44,609 nucleotides of DNA. Source: Euryarchaeota archaeon UBA558 (GTDB lineage: Archaea; Thermoplasmatota; Poseidoniia; Poseidoniales; Thalassarchaeaceae). This document shows positions 34,931-44,178 of this stretch, piece by piece (positions within the stretch are counted from its first letter, which is position 1; each line of letters opens with the position of its first letter). The translations under genes were made by a program, and so were the position numbers. The DNA lies in the NCBI GenBank assembly GCA_002507175.1, contig DAZE01000020.1, positions 78,030 through 122,638 on the forward strand, given 5' to 3'. The notes beneath the pieces are model-generated. The model was not told where the DNA came from, made no database searches, and saw only the letters and a program-made list of their open reading frames with translations.

Positions 34931-36340
34931 ATGCTGGACTACGAGTCATTACTGAGATGGTCAGAAAATCAATGGGAAAAATCCATTCTGCCCAGTCTCT
35001 CGGAATTCATCACAATTGAGGCCTTGTCCCCTGGTTTTGAGCCGAAATGGGAAGAGAAGGGAGAACTCTCGGCTACATTGGATCTTTTCCAGAATTGGGC
35101 CGATGGTCAAGGAATAGATGGACTAGAATCTCATAGATTCAAACTAGATGGGAGGACTCCTTTGTTGATTATCAAAGTAAAAGGATCACTCCCAGGCGAG
35201 ATACTTTTCTACTCACATTTGGATAAACAACCGTCCAAACCGGACCTTTGGTCGGATGGCCTGAGTCCTTTTGTTGGAAAAAGACGAGGTGAATGGCTAT
35301 ACGGCAGGGGCTCAATAGATGACGGATACGGGGGGTATCTCTGCATCAGTGCGATCAGAGCACTTCAGGCACATGGAATGGACCACCCCTCCGCGACGTT
35401 CCTCATCGAAACTTGCGAGGAATCAGGGTCATACGATCTGCCGGCGTATCTGGATCACTGCACACCATACCTTGGTAACCCAGACTTGGTGGTGGTCATG
35501 GACAGCGGGGGCCCCGACTATGACCACATTTGGAAGACCGATGCTCTGCGGGGCTTAATACACGGAACATTGAGCGTGCGAGTCTCCAAGGAGGGAGTCC
35601 ATTCAGGAATGGCAGGAGGAGCAATACCATCCTCATTCAGAATAGCTAGGATTCTACTTGATCGAATTGAGGACTCTCGAACTGGTAAAATTTTGATTCC
35701 ATCATTCCACACGGAAATCAACGATTCCCATGTCAAAACAGCAGGGGCCATAGCAGAAGTTGTAGGAGAAAGTTTGTGGGGATCCTTGCCAGTAGTCGAA
35801 ACCCTTGAACCTCACAACAGCGACACTGCCCAGATGCTGCTTGATGTAAATTGGAGGCCAGCACTCTCTGTAATTGGGGCAGGAGGATTACCGCCGGTCG
35901 AGTCTGCTGGCAACGTTTTGAGAACTCACACCGATCTTGCTTTGAGTCTACGCATCCCTCCCGGAGTTAACTCACAAAAGGCTATGATCGAGTTGACAGA
36001 GATTCTAGAGAGGGATCCCCCATTCGGTGCTGAAGTTAAGTTTGAGGCACACCCTCCTGCGGATGGATTCAGGGCCCCGCCCCTTCCTCCAAATGTCGCC
36101 GAGGAACTTGAAAGGGTATCCAACTCTCTGACAGGAAAACCCCCCCATACAACTTGGGTCGGGGGAACGATCCCATTCATGGCTATGATGCAATCAAAGT
36201 ACCCTGATTCAGCATTTTTGTGCACTGGAGCCGCTGGACCCGGCAATAACGCCCACGGTCCAGACGAAAAACTACACATTCCAACCGCGAAGAGACTCAC
36301 AGCGGCCATCGCTGCTGTCTCATGGTCGGTAGGAAATTAA
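34931..36340 (+). CDS. M20-family zinc metallopeptidase
   Basis: From the ATG at 34931 the product has 469 residues, normal for the M20 dipeptidase group. Metal and catalytic residues are visible: His96 (FYSHLDKQP), Asp130 (GRGSIDDGYG), the catalytic glutamate pair Glu163-Glu164 (TCEESGS), Asp in VVMDSGG, and the last histidine in NNAHGPDEK. The dimerisation (lid) domain runs about residues 205-330, with SKEGVHSGMAGG at its start. No signal peptide is present, so it is probably a cytoplasmic peptidase for di- or short peptides. GGAGG 4 nt before the ATG supports this start over the one at 34919. Confidence 0.9.
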   Translation: MLDYESLLRWSENQWEKSILPSLSEFITIEALSPGFEPKWEEKGELSATLDLFQNWADGQGIDGLESHRFKLDGRTPLLIIKVKGSLPGEILFYSHLDKQPSKPDLWSDGLSPFVGKRRGEWLYGRGSIDDGYGGYLCISAIRALQAHGMDHPSATFLIETCEESGSYDLPAYLDHCTPYLGNPDLVVVMDSGGPDYDHIWKTDALRGLIHGTLSVRVSKEGVHSGMAGGAIPSSFRIARILLDRIEDSRTGKILIPSFHTEINDSHVKTAGAIAEVVGESLWGSLPVVETLEPHNSDTAQMLLDVNWRPALSVIGAGGLPPVESAGNVLRTHTDLALSLRIPPGVNSQKAMIELTEILERDPPFGAEVKFEAHPPADGFRAPPLPPNVAEELERVSNSLTGKPPHTTWVGGTIPFMAMMQSKYPDSAFLCTGAAGPGNNAHGPDEKLHIPTAKRLTAAIAAVSWSVGN

Positions 36341-36409
36341 CTGAAACCAACCTCAGAGGATGGTCAAATAGCATTAGGGTTCATATCATTCAGGACACAG
36401 GCCCCCTTG

Positions 36410-37090
36410 ATGTCCGAGGAACGTGTGCAGCAGTTGGAAGAAAGACTCGCAGAGGAAACCCAACGCCTAGAGAAGCTATATGTTGCATACAGAAGGCTTG
36501 AGGAAGAACTTCAGGAGAAAAATGCAGTCATTGATGTCTTGGAGAAAGAAGCCATAGACAAGGAAATAGAGCGAGAGGGACTGGAGTCTTTATTGAGTGA
36601 GAAGGATTCTAGGATAAGAGACCTAGAAATGGATCATGCAAAGGCGAGAAAGAGGATTCAGCATTTAGAACCTGATCTTGAGAAAATGGAGGAGATGTAC
36701 ACCAGAGAGTCGGCAAGGCTAGGCCGCGTTTTCGAGGTAGCAGAGGAATTGGACGAATCACTGAGAGTCTCCCAGGCAGAACTCAATGCCCGAGACAACT
36801 GGTATGAGTCTCACATGAGTCTTTTCGAGCAACTCAACGAGGCAATCAAGACTCGATTTGACATGATTGAGAGGGCAGTCGAAGCTGTGAAAGAACAACA
36901 GGAAAAACAGGCAGCTTTCAAGGACCAGATGGAGAACGCACAAGACGCAGTATCCAAGGAAAAAATAGAGGATTTAGGCGACGGTCTAGAAAAAATGAAG
37001 GTCGCTGAACTCAGGGCGATTCTGATCGAGCAGGGCATGGATGCCAAAGGGAAGAAAGCAGATCTAATAGAGCGAATTCGCAAGGCTTAA
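36410..37090 (+). CDS. Coiled-coil protein with C-terminal SAP domain
   Basis: The product has 226 residues from the ATG at 36410. Residues about 3-120 are a continuous charged heptad-rich coiled coil (EERLAEETQRLEKLYVAYRR), followed by a second helical stretch to residue 190. The final 35 residues (LEKMKVAELRAILIEQGM, then KGKKADLIERIRKA) form a SAP domain, a helix-extended-helix DNA-binding motif. It could be a DNA-organising or nucleoid-tethering protein; no family name is recognised for the full architecture. Its stop overlaps that of the convergent acyltransferase gene. Confidence 0.8.
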   Translation: MSEERVQQLEERLAEETQRLEKLYVAYRRLEEELQEKNAVIDVLEKEAIDKEIEREGLESLLSEKDSRIRDLEMDHAKARKRIQHLEPDLEKMEEMYTRESARLGRVFEVAEELDESLRVSQAELNARDNWYESHMSLFEQLNEAIKTRFDMIERAVEAVKEQQEKQAAFKDQMENAQDAVSKEKIEDLGDGLEKMKVAELRAILIEQGMDAKGKKADLIERIRKA

Positions 37091-37797
37091 CTTGGTTTGC
37101 TACCGTCTGCCCGCCTGATACACTTCGCAGGAATACCACCCCAGGTTTCACCATCTGGAATCTCCGTCCACTTCGGCACAACTGCTCTTGATGCGATGAT
37201 TGCATTTGCCCCAATCTTGCACCCCGGCTGGATTACAGAACCACCTCCAATCAAGGAACCCCTACCGATGTACACCGGGGCTAGGACTAATTCATTCATC
37301 TCAACCAGGTGCCCATTTATCGTAGCATCCCCCCCTACAACAACCCCATCACCGAGCGTAATCATTGGAGCGTCATTTATTCTCGACGAGTTTATGATCA
37401 CCCCCTTGCCCATATTCAGTCCCATCAGTTTGTAGTATAGAGTCGAGAACATGGATGGTACAATCGTTGACAGGAACAAGAGGGCAACGCGATGGAAAAC
37501 CAATGCGATTCCCCACCTAATTGTAATCATGGATTTTAGTGGGAATCGACCTTCACGCCCCCTTAAAGCGAAAATTGCTCCAAAAACGCCAGTTACCAGA
37601 ACAACTCCAAGGCCACCTGCAATGTATCCCATTCCGAGACCAATGCAAAACCACAATGAGTGAATTAACCCATCATTACCAGCAGAAACACTCCAGTTTT
37701 CTACAGCGTTGAAAATTAGATAACCCGGGAAGATGCCAATCCCAATCAGGACGCCAAAGAAAGGAAGAATCAGTACAGTAAGTAGCCGTTGCACCAT
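37087..37797 (-). CDS. Membrane-anchored hexapeptide-repeat acyltransferase-like protein
   Basis: From the ATG at 37797 the product has 236 residues. The first 110 or so residues contain three hydrophobic segments (LLTVLILPFFGVLIGIGIF; GLGMGYIAGGLGVVLVTGVFG; VALLFLSTIVPSMFSTL). The C-terminal half is a left-handed beta-helix with hexapeptide repeats (MITLGDGVVVGGDATINGH; APVYIGRGSLIGGGSVIQPG; IGANAIIASRAVVPKWTEI), ending in the GIPAKCIR motif of acyl/acetyltransferases. It resembles the C-terminal module of Pls/PosA-type proteins. The donor and acceptor are unknown; modification of an envelope glycan or lipid is plausible. TTG at 37824, overlapping the upstream stop, is an alternative start. 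Same operon as the MFS gene. Confidence 0.75.
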   Translation of the reverse strand: MVQRLLTVLILPFFGVLIGIGIFPGYLIFNAVENWSVSAGNDGLIHSLWFCIGLGMGYIAGGLGVVLVTGVFGAIFALRGREGRFPLKSMITIRWGIALVFHRVALLFLSTIVPSMFSTLYYKLMGLNMGKGVIINSSRINDAPMITLGDGVVVGGDATINGHLVEMNELVLAPVYIGRGSLIGGGSVIQPGCKIGANAIIASRAVVPKWTEIPDGETWGGIPAKCIRRADGSKPS

Positions 37798-37820
37798 AGA
37801 GAAACTCACAAACACACACC

Positions 37821-39569
37821 TCAAATTTCATCAGACGATTCCCAAGCATTGGAATCTACAGATGCCGCAACAGCCTTTCCTTCCTCTAAATCGACAAGGG
37901 TTAACAGGGCGGTGCCTGCGAGAATTACGATCATTATCGTGAAGACGGCAACCCTTGAATTGTACACATTTGCCGTTAGTCCGTAAATAATGGGCCCAAT
38001 GAAAGCGGCAGCCTTCCCGATAAACCCAAAGAAACCGAAAAACTCTGCAGCCTTGGTTTTCGGAGTCATCATTACCATCATACTACGCGCCTGCGCACCA
38101 ACGGTGCCCATCACAATTCCAACCATCGTACCAAGAAGAATCCACTGAGAATTAACTCCAAAACCAAGAGGTTCCCATAAGTTCTCCCTCAAAGCCTTCG
38201 GCCACCAGCTAAGCTCACCATCTCCGATATTGGTGGGGTGTCGATCTCCCACTGAATTTTTCCCGTCTAAATCACCCCCTTTGAATGAAAAACTGAATCT
38301 ATGATCCGACTCATCATTCATCGAGGATGCAAGAGTGGATGCTCTTTCGATAGTCAAGTGCTCGATCTCAATCCCATTTTCGTCCTGTAGGTAAGTCATG
38401 AAAGCATCTCGGAACGCAGCATCGCCGTCCCCCGAATCGCTCACCCAAGAATCAACACCGCGATCGTACAATGTGGATAACATGTAAGCTTCATTGCTCT
38501 CAGACCAATCGTACTGAAAGTCATACCTCCCGTGGTCATCTTCTAATTCCAAGGGGGCGAATCCGACCGCTAGTATTGCGACTACGCAATACACACCGAG
38601 CGCGGTGGTCAACACAGGCTTGGTACCAAACCGTCTGGCAGCCCTTCCACCAAGTATTGTCATTGGTATCGCGACTATGTTGACCATTAGAAGAAGCACG
38701 AAATTCATGGTCTGTGATAATCTAAGTACAGACTCTCCATATGCTGAGGCAACACCTCCGATCGTATTTACACCATCAAAGAAAAGGAGGTATGAAACCA
38801 AGAAGACGGAGAGTGACTTGTATTTCTTGATCTCCCTGAACGAATGGATTACTTCACTCATTCCATCTTTTATGGCCGCAAACGCACCATCGTACTCCTT
38901 CGGATTCGGGAGTTTCGGCTCAGGGGTTTTCAAAAACAGTTGATAACCCCAACCAAGCCACCATAGTGCACTGGTAACGAATATGAATGCAAGAATGTTA
39001 GGAGTGAATCCAAACGTGAGACCCAATCCAAGGTGGACTATGAGTATCGTAGAACCTCCCATGAATCCATATGCATAACCCCAACTAGAAACATGATCAG
39101 CGTCCTCCTTACTCGTAACATATGGCATGAATGCGTAATAGATCACATTCCCGCCAGCGAATCCGATGTTGCCAATCACAAGGCAAACAGCGAGAAACAT
39201 GTAGTCAGTCCCTTCGCCGAGAAATGGGGCTAGCCCCATCATTGCAGTGAAAATGACCCCAACTATGGTATAGGCCCACAGGATTTTCTTCTTGATTTCT
39301 ATTCTATCGGCGATGGCACCCAAAACTGGACTTACAACTGCCACGAACAAACTGGAAAATCCTAGGACCAAGGCGTAAAAAGAATCTCCTGTCTGAGTTC
39401 CAGTTGCGGTATTGTACATGCTAGCAGTCAATGCAGGTACGACGACCGTTAGAACGGTCAACGCAAATGCTTGATTGGCCCAATCGTACCAATACCATGC
39501 TTGCAAGGCACTTTTTTCTTCTTCATTTTTCGCCACGCTGGTCGACGCGGAGAGGATGCCCATAGCCAC
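37821..39569 (-). CDS. MFS transporter, UMF1/Atg22-like family, with large hydrophilic insert
   Basis: The product has 582 residues. The N-terminal WYWYDWANQAFALTVLTVV is the signature of the UMF1 family (relatives of vacuolar effluxer Atg22), and twelve hydrophobic segments can be traced. Between the seventh or eighth helix and the next, about residues 339-465, lies a charged insert of about 125 residues (starting LELEDDHGRYDF and ending near LWEPLGFG) that ordinary 420-residue members lack. The likely role is export of amino acids or similar metabolites; the substrate is unknown. ATG at 39563 is an alternative start. It precedes the hexapeptide-repeat gene and diverges from the RaSEA gene. 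Confidence 0.85.
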   Translation of the reverse strand: MAMGILSASTSVAKNEEEKSALQAWYWYDWANQAFALTVLTVVVPALTASMYNTATGTQTGDSFYALVLGFSSLFVAVVSPVLGAIADRIEIKKKILWAYTIVGVIFTAMMGLAPFLGEGTDYMFLAVCLVIGNIGFAGGNVIYYAFMPYVTSKEDADHVSSWGYAYGFMGGSTILIVHLGLGLTFGFTPNILAFIFVTSALWWLGWGYQLFLKTPEPKLPNPKEYDGAFAAIKDGMSEVIHSFREIKKYKSLSVFLVSYLLFFDGVNTIGGVASAYGESVLRLSQTMNFVLLLMVNIVAIPMTILGGRAARRFGTKPVLTTALGVYCVVAILAVGFAPLELEDDHGRYDFQYDWSESNEAYMLSTLYDRGVDSWVSDSGDGDAAFRDAFMTYLQDENGIEIEHLTIERASTLASSMNDESDHRFSFSFKGGDLDGKNSVGDRHPTNIGDGELSWWPKALRENLWEPLGFGVNSQWILLGTMVGIVMGTVGAQARSMMVMMTPKTKAAEFFGFFGFIGKAAAFIGPIIYGLTANVYNSRVAVFTIMIVILAGTALLTLVDLEEGKAVAASVDSNAWESSDEI

Positions 39570-39669
39570 TCCAAATGAGTCTGAACGTTTGAAAGGTCCT
39601 ACTGTAGACTAATTCCACGCCACACGATTTCTCACTTATGTTCAATACAATGAATATAGACGCACCCTC

Positions 39670-40797
39670 ATGGTGGCACCTTTGATGGGAAGAACCACCC
39701 CCCCGAAACGTCTGCATGAGTTGATCAAGGCTCCAGAGAATCTCCCATCCTCGATAGAAAGAAGGGAATCATGGGATGCCACAAAGCCCGCGACAGTCTA
39801 TCTGACTCCAGAGGTCCTTCCGGATGGAACACCATGCACAGCTGCAACAGTGATATTGAGGACGAAAGGTTGTGCATGGTGGTGGAAATCAGGATGTACA
39901 TTTTGTGGGTACTTCAATGACGTAAGAGATAATGTCACTTTAGAGGACATGCTTTCCCAATGGTCCGATGCGAAGAAAATCACGAATGATTTCGAGGGCT
40001 GCAAAATGGTAAAGGTCTACACATCTGGAACATTTTTCGAGGACAGAGAAAACCCGATAGAATGGCAAGAGACAGTACTTCGTGAGACATATGAGATGAA
40101 CCTACATTTGGTAGTGGAGGCACAAGCACATCTGTGTAAGGATGACAAACTGTCATGGGTTTCTTCAATTCACCCTGGGTGCACCGTGGCAATCGGCTTG
40201 GAAGCATACGATGATGCTGTTCTGAGGTTCCATGTCAACAAGGGATTCAATCTGAAGACTTGGCACGCCGCCGTTGAACGATTGAGGAAGAATGAACTCA
40301 GAGTCAAGACATACCTCATGTTCAAACCTCCTTTCATGTCAGAAGGGGATGCTCTCATACATTCTGTGAGATGGATTCAGGAGGTCTCCCAACTTAGCGA
40401 TGAGGTGTCAATAAATCCTATGAATATACAGAAGAGAACCATCGTAGACAGACTTCACAGAAATCGAGAATATAGGCCACCCTGGCTTTGGTCCCTTGTC
40501 AAGATGATTCAAGACAGTCACAATGCAGTGAAAGAATCTGGCTGTAGAGTGATTGTTCATCCGACAGCAGGAGGAAAGATTAGGGGGGCACACAATTGCG
40601 GTAAATGCGACAAGGAAGTTGTCGCTGCGATTGAGAGGTACTCCGTATCCTCAGAAATAGACGAATTCTCTGACTTGAGTTGTGAATGCCACCACATATG
40701 GTCAGACGAAATAAACTCTGATATCCTTACGCCTGCGCAATTTGGGACAGGGATTGCGAGGCGAGGGAGCCCCCTAAGGTTGATGCTTGCTCCATAA
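39670..40797 (+). CDS. raSEA: Archaeosine synthase radical-SAM subunit (RaSEA)
   Basis: The product has 375 residues. RaSEA works with ArcS to turn the lysine adduct of preQ0 in tRNA position 15 into archaeosine. The SAM cluster cysteines are Cys68-x7-Cys76-x2-Cys79 in KGCAWWWKSGCTFCGYFN, the atypical spacing of this family. KVYTSGTFFE, VVEAQAHL, VAIGLEAYDDAVLRFHVNKG and YLMFKPPFMSEGDA are family segments. C-terminal cysteines (HNCGKC, CECHH) may bind zinc. Length and motifs are complete. The ArcS partner and the preQ0 genes are not in the window. It diverges from the MFS gene with about 100 nt between starts. Confidence 0.9.
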   Translation: MVAPLMGRTTPPKRLHELIKAPENLPSSIERRESWDATKPATVYLTPEVLPDGTPCTAATVILRTKGCAWWWKSGCTFCGYFNDVRDNVTLEDMLSQWSDAKKITNDFEGCKMVKVYTSGTFFEDRENPIEWQETVLRETYEMNLHLVVEAQAHLCKDDKLSWVSSIHPGCTVAIGLEAYDDAVLRFHVNKGFNLKTWHAAVERLRKNELRVKTYLMFKPPFMSEGDALIHSVRWIQEVSQLSDEVSINPMNIQKRTIVDRLHRNREYRPPWLWSLVKMIQDSHNAVKESGCRVIVHPTAGGKIRGAHNCGKCDKEVVAAIERYSVSSEIDEFSDLSCECHHIWSDEINSDILTPAQFGTGIARRGSPLRLMLAP

Positions 40798-40825
40798 TAC
40801 TCAACTCATTTCGCCCAAGGCTTAA

Positions 40826-40873
40826 GGACACAATGAAACTGGTTCAGCCACCCGAAAGGGTGGGTTCGTGTCC
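40826..40873 (+). ncRNA. Candidate structured leader (three-way-junction-like)
   Basis: Within the 78-nt gap before the small membrane gene, GGACAC (40826-40831) can pair with GTGTCC (40868-40873). The pair encloses a weak hairpin (TGAA 34-37 with TTCA 43-46 of the 408xx numbering) and a perfect 6-bp hairpin CCACCC-GAAA-GGGTGG (40848-40863) with a GNRA tetraloop. The closing stem ends 2 nt before the ATG, so folding would mask the start. It could be a cis-regulatory element, or chance pairing plus a terminator for the upstream gene. No known riboswitch is recognised. Confidence 0.35.
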
Positions 40874-40875
40874 AT

Positions 40876-41145
40876 ATGGCTAATTCCGATCCAAGCGTCG
40901 ATGTTTTCATGCAGGCGAATGCAGAGCCGAAATCTTCCTGGTTGCTATTGGTACTGGGTTTTATCGTTGTGATACTTTCACTTACCATCCACTCTATTGT
41001 ATTCCCTGGTCAGAATTTGCCTGTTATCTCAGATCTCGAAACCTTTGGCTCACTTCAGGGGCAAGTATGGATCTTCATTCTGGGAATGCTGGTTGGGACC
41101 ATGATGATCCTATCAACTCTGCTAACAGAGGTAACGAGGGAGTGA
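40876..41145 (+). CDS. Small two-helix membrane protein
   Basis: The product has 89 residues. Two hydrophobic segments, SSWLLLVLGFIVVILSLTIHSIVF and QVWIFILGMLVGTMMILSTLL, suggest a helical hairpin with a short outside loop. I recognise no family. It ends 4 nt before the next gene, whose product resembles an oxidase core subunit, so it may be an accessory subunit of that protein. The preceding structured region may control both. Confidence 0.65.
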   Translation: MANSDPSVDVFMQANAEPKSSWLLLVLGFIVVILSLTIHSIVFPGQNLPVISDLETFGSLQGQVWIFILGMLVGTMMILSTLLTEVTRE

Positions 41146-41149
41146 AAAT

Positions 41150-42811
41150 ATGTTCATGGATATACAGACCCTCCTGATTTTCTGGGGAGTGCTGATTGGT
41201 TTCTTTATTCTCTCAAGCCGAGGGCTTGGCGTCTTGGGGGATGTACTGAGGCCGACAGGCCTGTTCTTGCTTGAGAAAGCCCTTGGCCCAGCAATCGATT
41301 TCGCTGAAGGGAAACCAGGCTCAGCGGCGCGGGCATGGATCATTGTAGGAACACTTTGGCTGTTCGTGTCAATCTGCTTTACCTTCCTCGGAGTTTGGGT
41401 CGGTCACGATCCATACGCTTTGATCTCCTTGTCAGGCTGGGGCTACAGCCCATCGTCATCTACCCTGATATCTGCTGGTACAGTCGCCGGATTGTATGGA
41501 TTTACCGGGATGGTGATCATTGGCTCATCATTCCATGTTCTACCGATACTTTGTGGAACTCCGGGGGGACTGCCAAGCGAGAGGAATGGCACTTTGGTCT
41601 CAACACCTTGGACAGTTGGTGTTTTGATACTGTTCATTGCAGCACATAATCCCGACCCGTTTGGAATTGACATAACATTAGCCGGTGTGGCAGTAATGGC
41701 ACTTGCCTATGGTGCAGTCTTGGTAAATTTATTATTGACACTCGCAAACAGAACTCAGAGCCCAAAAGAACCTGGTTGGCTCTTGACTCTAGCTTACATT
41801 GCCGGCCCTGCATCCCTCATAGCGTCCTCAATCACAAACGGACCCTCCTTGCTCGCAGATCCATGGCTTGTAACCAAGCTAATCGCAGTCCCATTCTTCC
41901 TATGGTCCATAGCAGCTCTTTCTCTGTATTCAGCCGCGATGGGCTCCAATTCCCCTCTTTGGTCTAGAACCCTAAGTGGAACCGTGCTCGCTGGATTGAT
42001 CATTACTTCGTCCGCCTACCAGAGCCTGGACGGAGGTTTGTTTTCTGGTCTGATAATTCAAGTATCATTTGTACCCGACGTTTCAGATTCAACTAGGATG
42101 TTTGGTACCTTTTTGATCGCCCTTTCATTAGCCCCCATGATTGCCTTGTCTGCAAACATAATCGGAACGGTCCGAACTGGTGGGAAATCACCAGAAATAA
42201 CCAATGGAATGGCGATTCTGGTCACATCCTCAATGGCATTGGTAATTCTTTGGCTCCTAAATTATGCCTTCAGATCCCCATCGATTGCGGGCTTGAATAC
42301 GTATGAGCCCCTGTTAGAAACGATTGAGCTGATGACTCTCTGGCTATTCTTCATACCCATGGCCATGGGGATACAGCTACATCTCTATCCATCGATTACG
42401 AAGAGATCGCTGCCATCCCCGGAGAGAACAAGGATAGGATACTGGATGTTTGTGACGGCTACATCTGTCGGACTAATCTGCATGCTAATCTCAGAATCGA
42501 TCAACGTATCAACTTCCCAACTGGAAGTAGAGTTCAATTCGACCCTGTCTGAAAGATTCGCAGTTGTCGGCTCAGTCATATTTTATGGTGCAGTAATTGC
42601 CATTATACTTCATACAGTCAATGTTTTGAGAGGGTTATTCCACGGAAGAATACAACTTGAAAACTCCATGTCAGATACCAGAAAAATAGAGACCTTCACT
42701 ATAGCAGAATCAATAACGATTCGTTCAATTCTTGCAGCCGGTGCGGATGTGGACACTATGTTGGTTCCCGTATCTGATACCGAAATACCGGGCGCTCCAA
42801 CCGAATTGTAG
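41150..42811 (+). CDS. Polytopic membrane protein resembling heme-copper oxidase subunit I, metal ligands apparently missing
   Basis: The product of 553 residues has 12-13 hydrophobic helices. Two regions recall heme-copper oxidase subunit I. The first, around residues 115-150 (TGMVIIGSSFHVLPILCGTP then SERNGTLVSTPW), aligns by eye with the helix II exit NYLVPLMIGAPDMAFPRLN. The second, around residues 405-440 (GIQLHLYPSITKRSLPSPER then IGYWMF), aligns with FYYWFPKITGR and IHFW. The canonical helix II histidine, HPEVY, the HH pair and HxH of helix X are not visible, so catalytic oxygen reduction is unlikely as drawn. It could be a diverged heme protein or a relative of NnrS-type proteins. GGGAGTG upstream supports the ATG at 41150. 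Operon with the 89-residue gene. Confidence 0.55.
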   Translation: MFMDIQTLLIFWGVLIGFFILSSRGLGVLGDVLRPTGLFLLEKALGPAIDFAEGKPGSAARAWIIVGTLWLFVSICFTFLGVWVGHDPYALISLSGWGYSPSSSTLISAGTVAGLYGFTGMVIIGSSFHVLPILCGTPGGLPSERNGTLVSTPWTVGVLILFIAAHNPDPFGIDITLAGVAVMALAYGAVLVNLLLTLANRTQSPKEPGWLLTLAYIAGPASLIASSITNGPSLLADPWLVTKLIAVPFFLWSIAALSLYSAAMGSNSPLWSRTLSGTVLAGLIITSSAYQSLDGGLFSGLIIQVSFVPDVSDSTRMFGTFLIALSLAPMIALSANIIGTVRTGGKSPEITNGMAILVTSSMALVILWLLNYAFRSPSIAGLNTYEPLLETIELMTLWLFFIPMAMGIQLHLYPSITKRSLPSPERTRIGYWMFVTATSVGLICMLISESINVSTSQLEVEFNSTLSERFAVVGSVIFYGAVIAIILHTVNVLRGLFHGRIQLENSMSDTRKIETFTIAESITIRSILAAGADVDTMLVPVSDTEIPGAPTEL

Positions 42812-42851
42812 AAATCGGTAGATTGTTGACAATCAAGCCTTACGGGCAACC

Positions 42852-44120
42852 ATGAGGGTGGGCCTCGTAGGCAAGCCAAATGTTGGCAAATCAACAGCAT
42901 TTTCATCTCTCACCAGCACGTTGGTGGAGATAGCTGACTACCCCTTCACGACAATAGAACCCAACATCGGGATTGCATGGATACCGGTGCCAGATCCATG
43001 CAGGTGTGCTGACCTGTTCACTAAGATTTCAAAAAGCCAAGATTCACGGGGAAATGGTGGAAGTAGTATATGCAATCCAAGGACAGGTTCATGCAAAGAT
43101 TTTCGACGTTTAATCCCGATAACATTAGTTGATGTTGCAGGCCTCGTACCCGGAGCAAACGAAGGAAGGGGGAGAGGGAACCAATTCCTATCAGACCTGT
43201 CGAGATGCGATGCATTGATCCAAATTGTAGATGGATCAATGTCGACCGATTTAGAAGGAAATCATTCACAGCCATTGGCCTCGTCCCCAATTGACGAATA
43301 TAACTTCCTAACTGAGGAAATCGAACTCTGGCTGGCTGGAATACTCAAACAAGGTTGGTCCAGAGGAGCCCGTAGAGCCCAATCTGGAGGAGAGAGGGCT
43401 CTATTAGACTTCATTACTAACCTCATAAGCGGCTTGGGTGGTACGGAAAAGGACGCAATTCTCGGCCTACAGGCCGCTAGGGATATCGCATCAGATATCC
43501 AACCCTGGGACTGGGGCGATGCTGTGATCAAAAAGATGGCATCTGAAATACGGGGTTCAATGTTCCCTCTGGCTGTTGCAATAAACAAGGCAGATAAGGT
43601 AGAGCCTGATAAATTAAAATCAATTATCAAGGATTTTGAAGATTTGAACTTGCTTTGCCTACCGACATCAGCGGAAGTTGAACTTGCGTTGAACAAAGCG
43701 AAACAAGCGGGTTTGATATCGTATTCAGTCGGGGATAGCCCCGCTAAATTTAATCTAGAACCTCAAAATAATCCCTCAGATTCACAGAGAAGCATTTTGG
43801 ATAAGATACAAAATAAGATGTCAGGTATTGAGGGCGCTGGATTAGTCGATCTTTTATCCCAAGTCGTATTTTCAAGCTTATCGAGAATCGTCGTTTATCC
43901 AGTTTCTGACGAGGGGAAGTGGACCGACGCAGAAAACAAAATCCTTCCGGATGCCATATTGCTCCCGGAAGGATCAACTGCAAGGGACCTTGCATATTCT
44001 GTGCACTCGGACTTGGGGAATGGTTTCATCAGGGCTACTAATGCAGTTTCAGGCAGGTCGATACGAGGGGACTCGGAGTTGTCTATGTCCGACGTAGTGA
44101 AGATACACTCCAAGTCATAA
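42852..44120 (+). CDS. ychF: YchF/OLA1-type archaeal GTPase or ATPase
   Basis: The product has 422 residues. The P-loop GKPNVGKST (residues 7-15), switch region YPFTTIEPNIG, G3 segment LVDVAGLVPGANEGRGRGN and G4 segment AINKADK identify an Obg/YchF-family P-loop NTPase. The cysteine-containing loop CNPRTGSC just before G3 is typical of archaeal members. A coiled-coil region follows G3, and the C-terminal about 80 residues are a TGS domain (VYPVSDEGKWTD ... AYSVHSDLGNGFIRA). It is probably ribosome-associated. It converges on rplP1 with a 58-nt gap that includes a T5 run (about 44146), a possible terminator. Confidence 0.93.
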   Translation: MRVGLVGKPNVGKSTAFSSLTSTLVEIADYPFTTIEPNIGIAWIPVPDPCRCADLFTKISKSQDSRGNGGSSICNPRTGSCKDFRRLIPITLVDVAGLVPGANEGRGRGNQFLSDLSRCDALIQIVDGSMSTDLEGNHSQPLASSPIDEYNFLTEEIELWLAGILKQGWSRGARRAQSGGERALLDFITNLISGLGGTEKDAILGLQAARDIASDIQPWDWGDAVIKKMASEIRGSMFPLAVAINKADKVEPDKLKSIIKDFEDLNLLCLPTSAEVELALNKAKQAGLISYSVGDSPAKFNLEPQNNPSDSQRSILDKIQNKMSGIEGAGLVDLLSQVVFSSLSRIVVYPVSDEGKWTDAENKILPDAILLPEGSTARDLAYSVHSDLGNGFIRATNAVSGRSIRGDSELSMSDVVKIHSKS

Positions 44121-44178
44121 GCCAATTATTGCTTACACTGACATGGTTTTTCCAATTGTAGCACTAATGACGTTACAC

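Noticed and set aside
40841..40873. Possible tRNA, suggested by GGTTC-like segments and a paired acceptor-like stem
   Set aside because: The span is only 48 nt, with no anticodon arm or D-arm.
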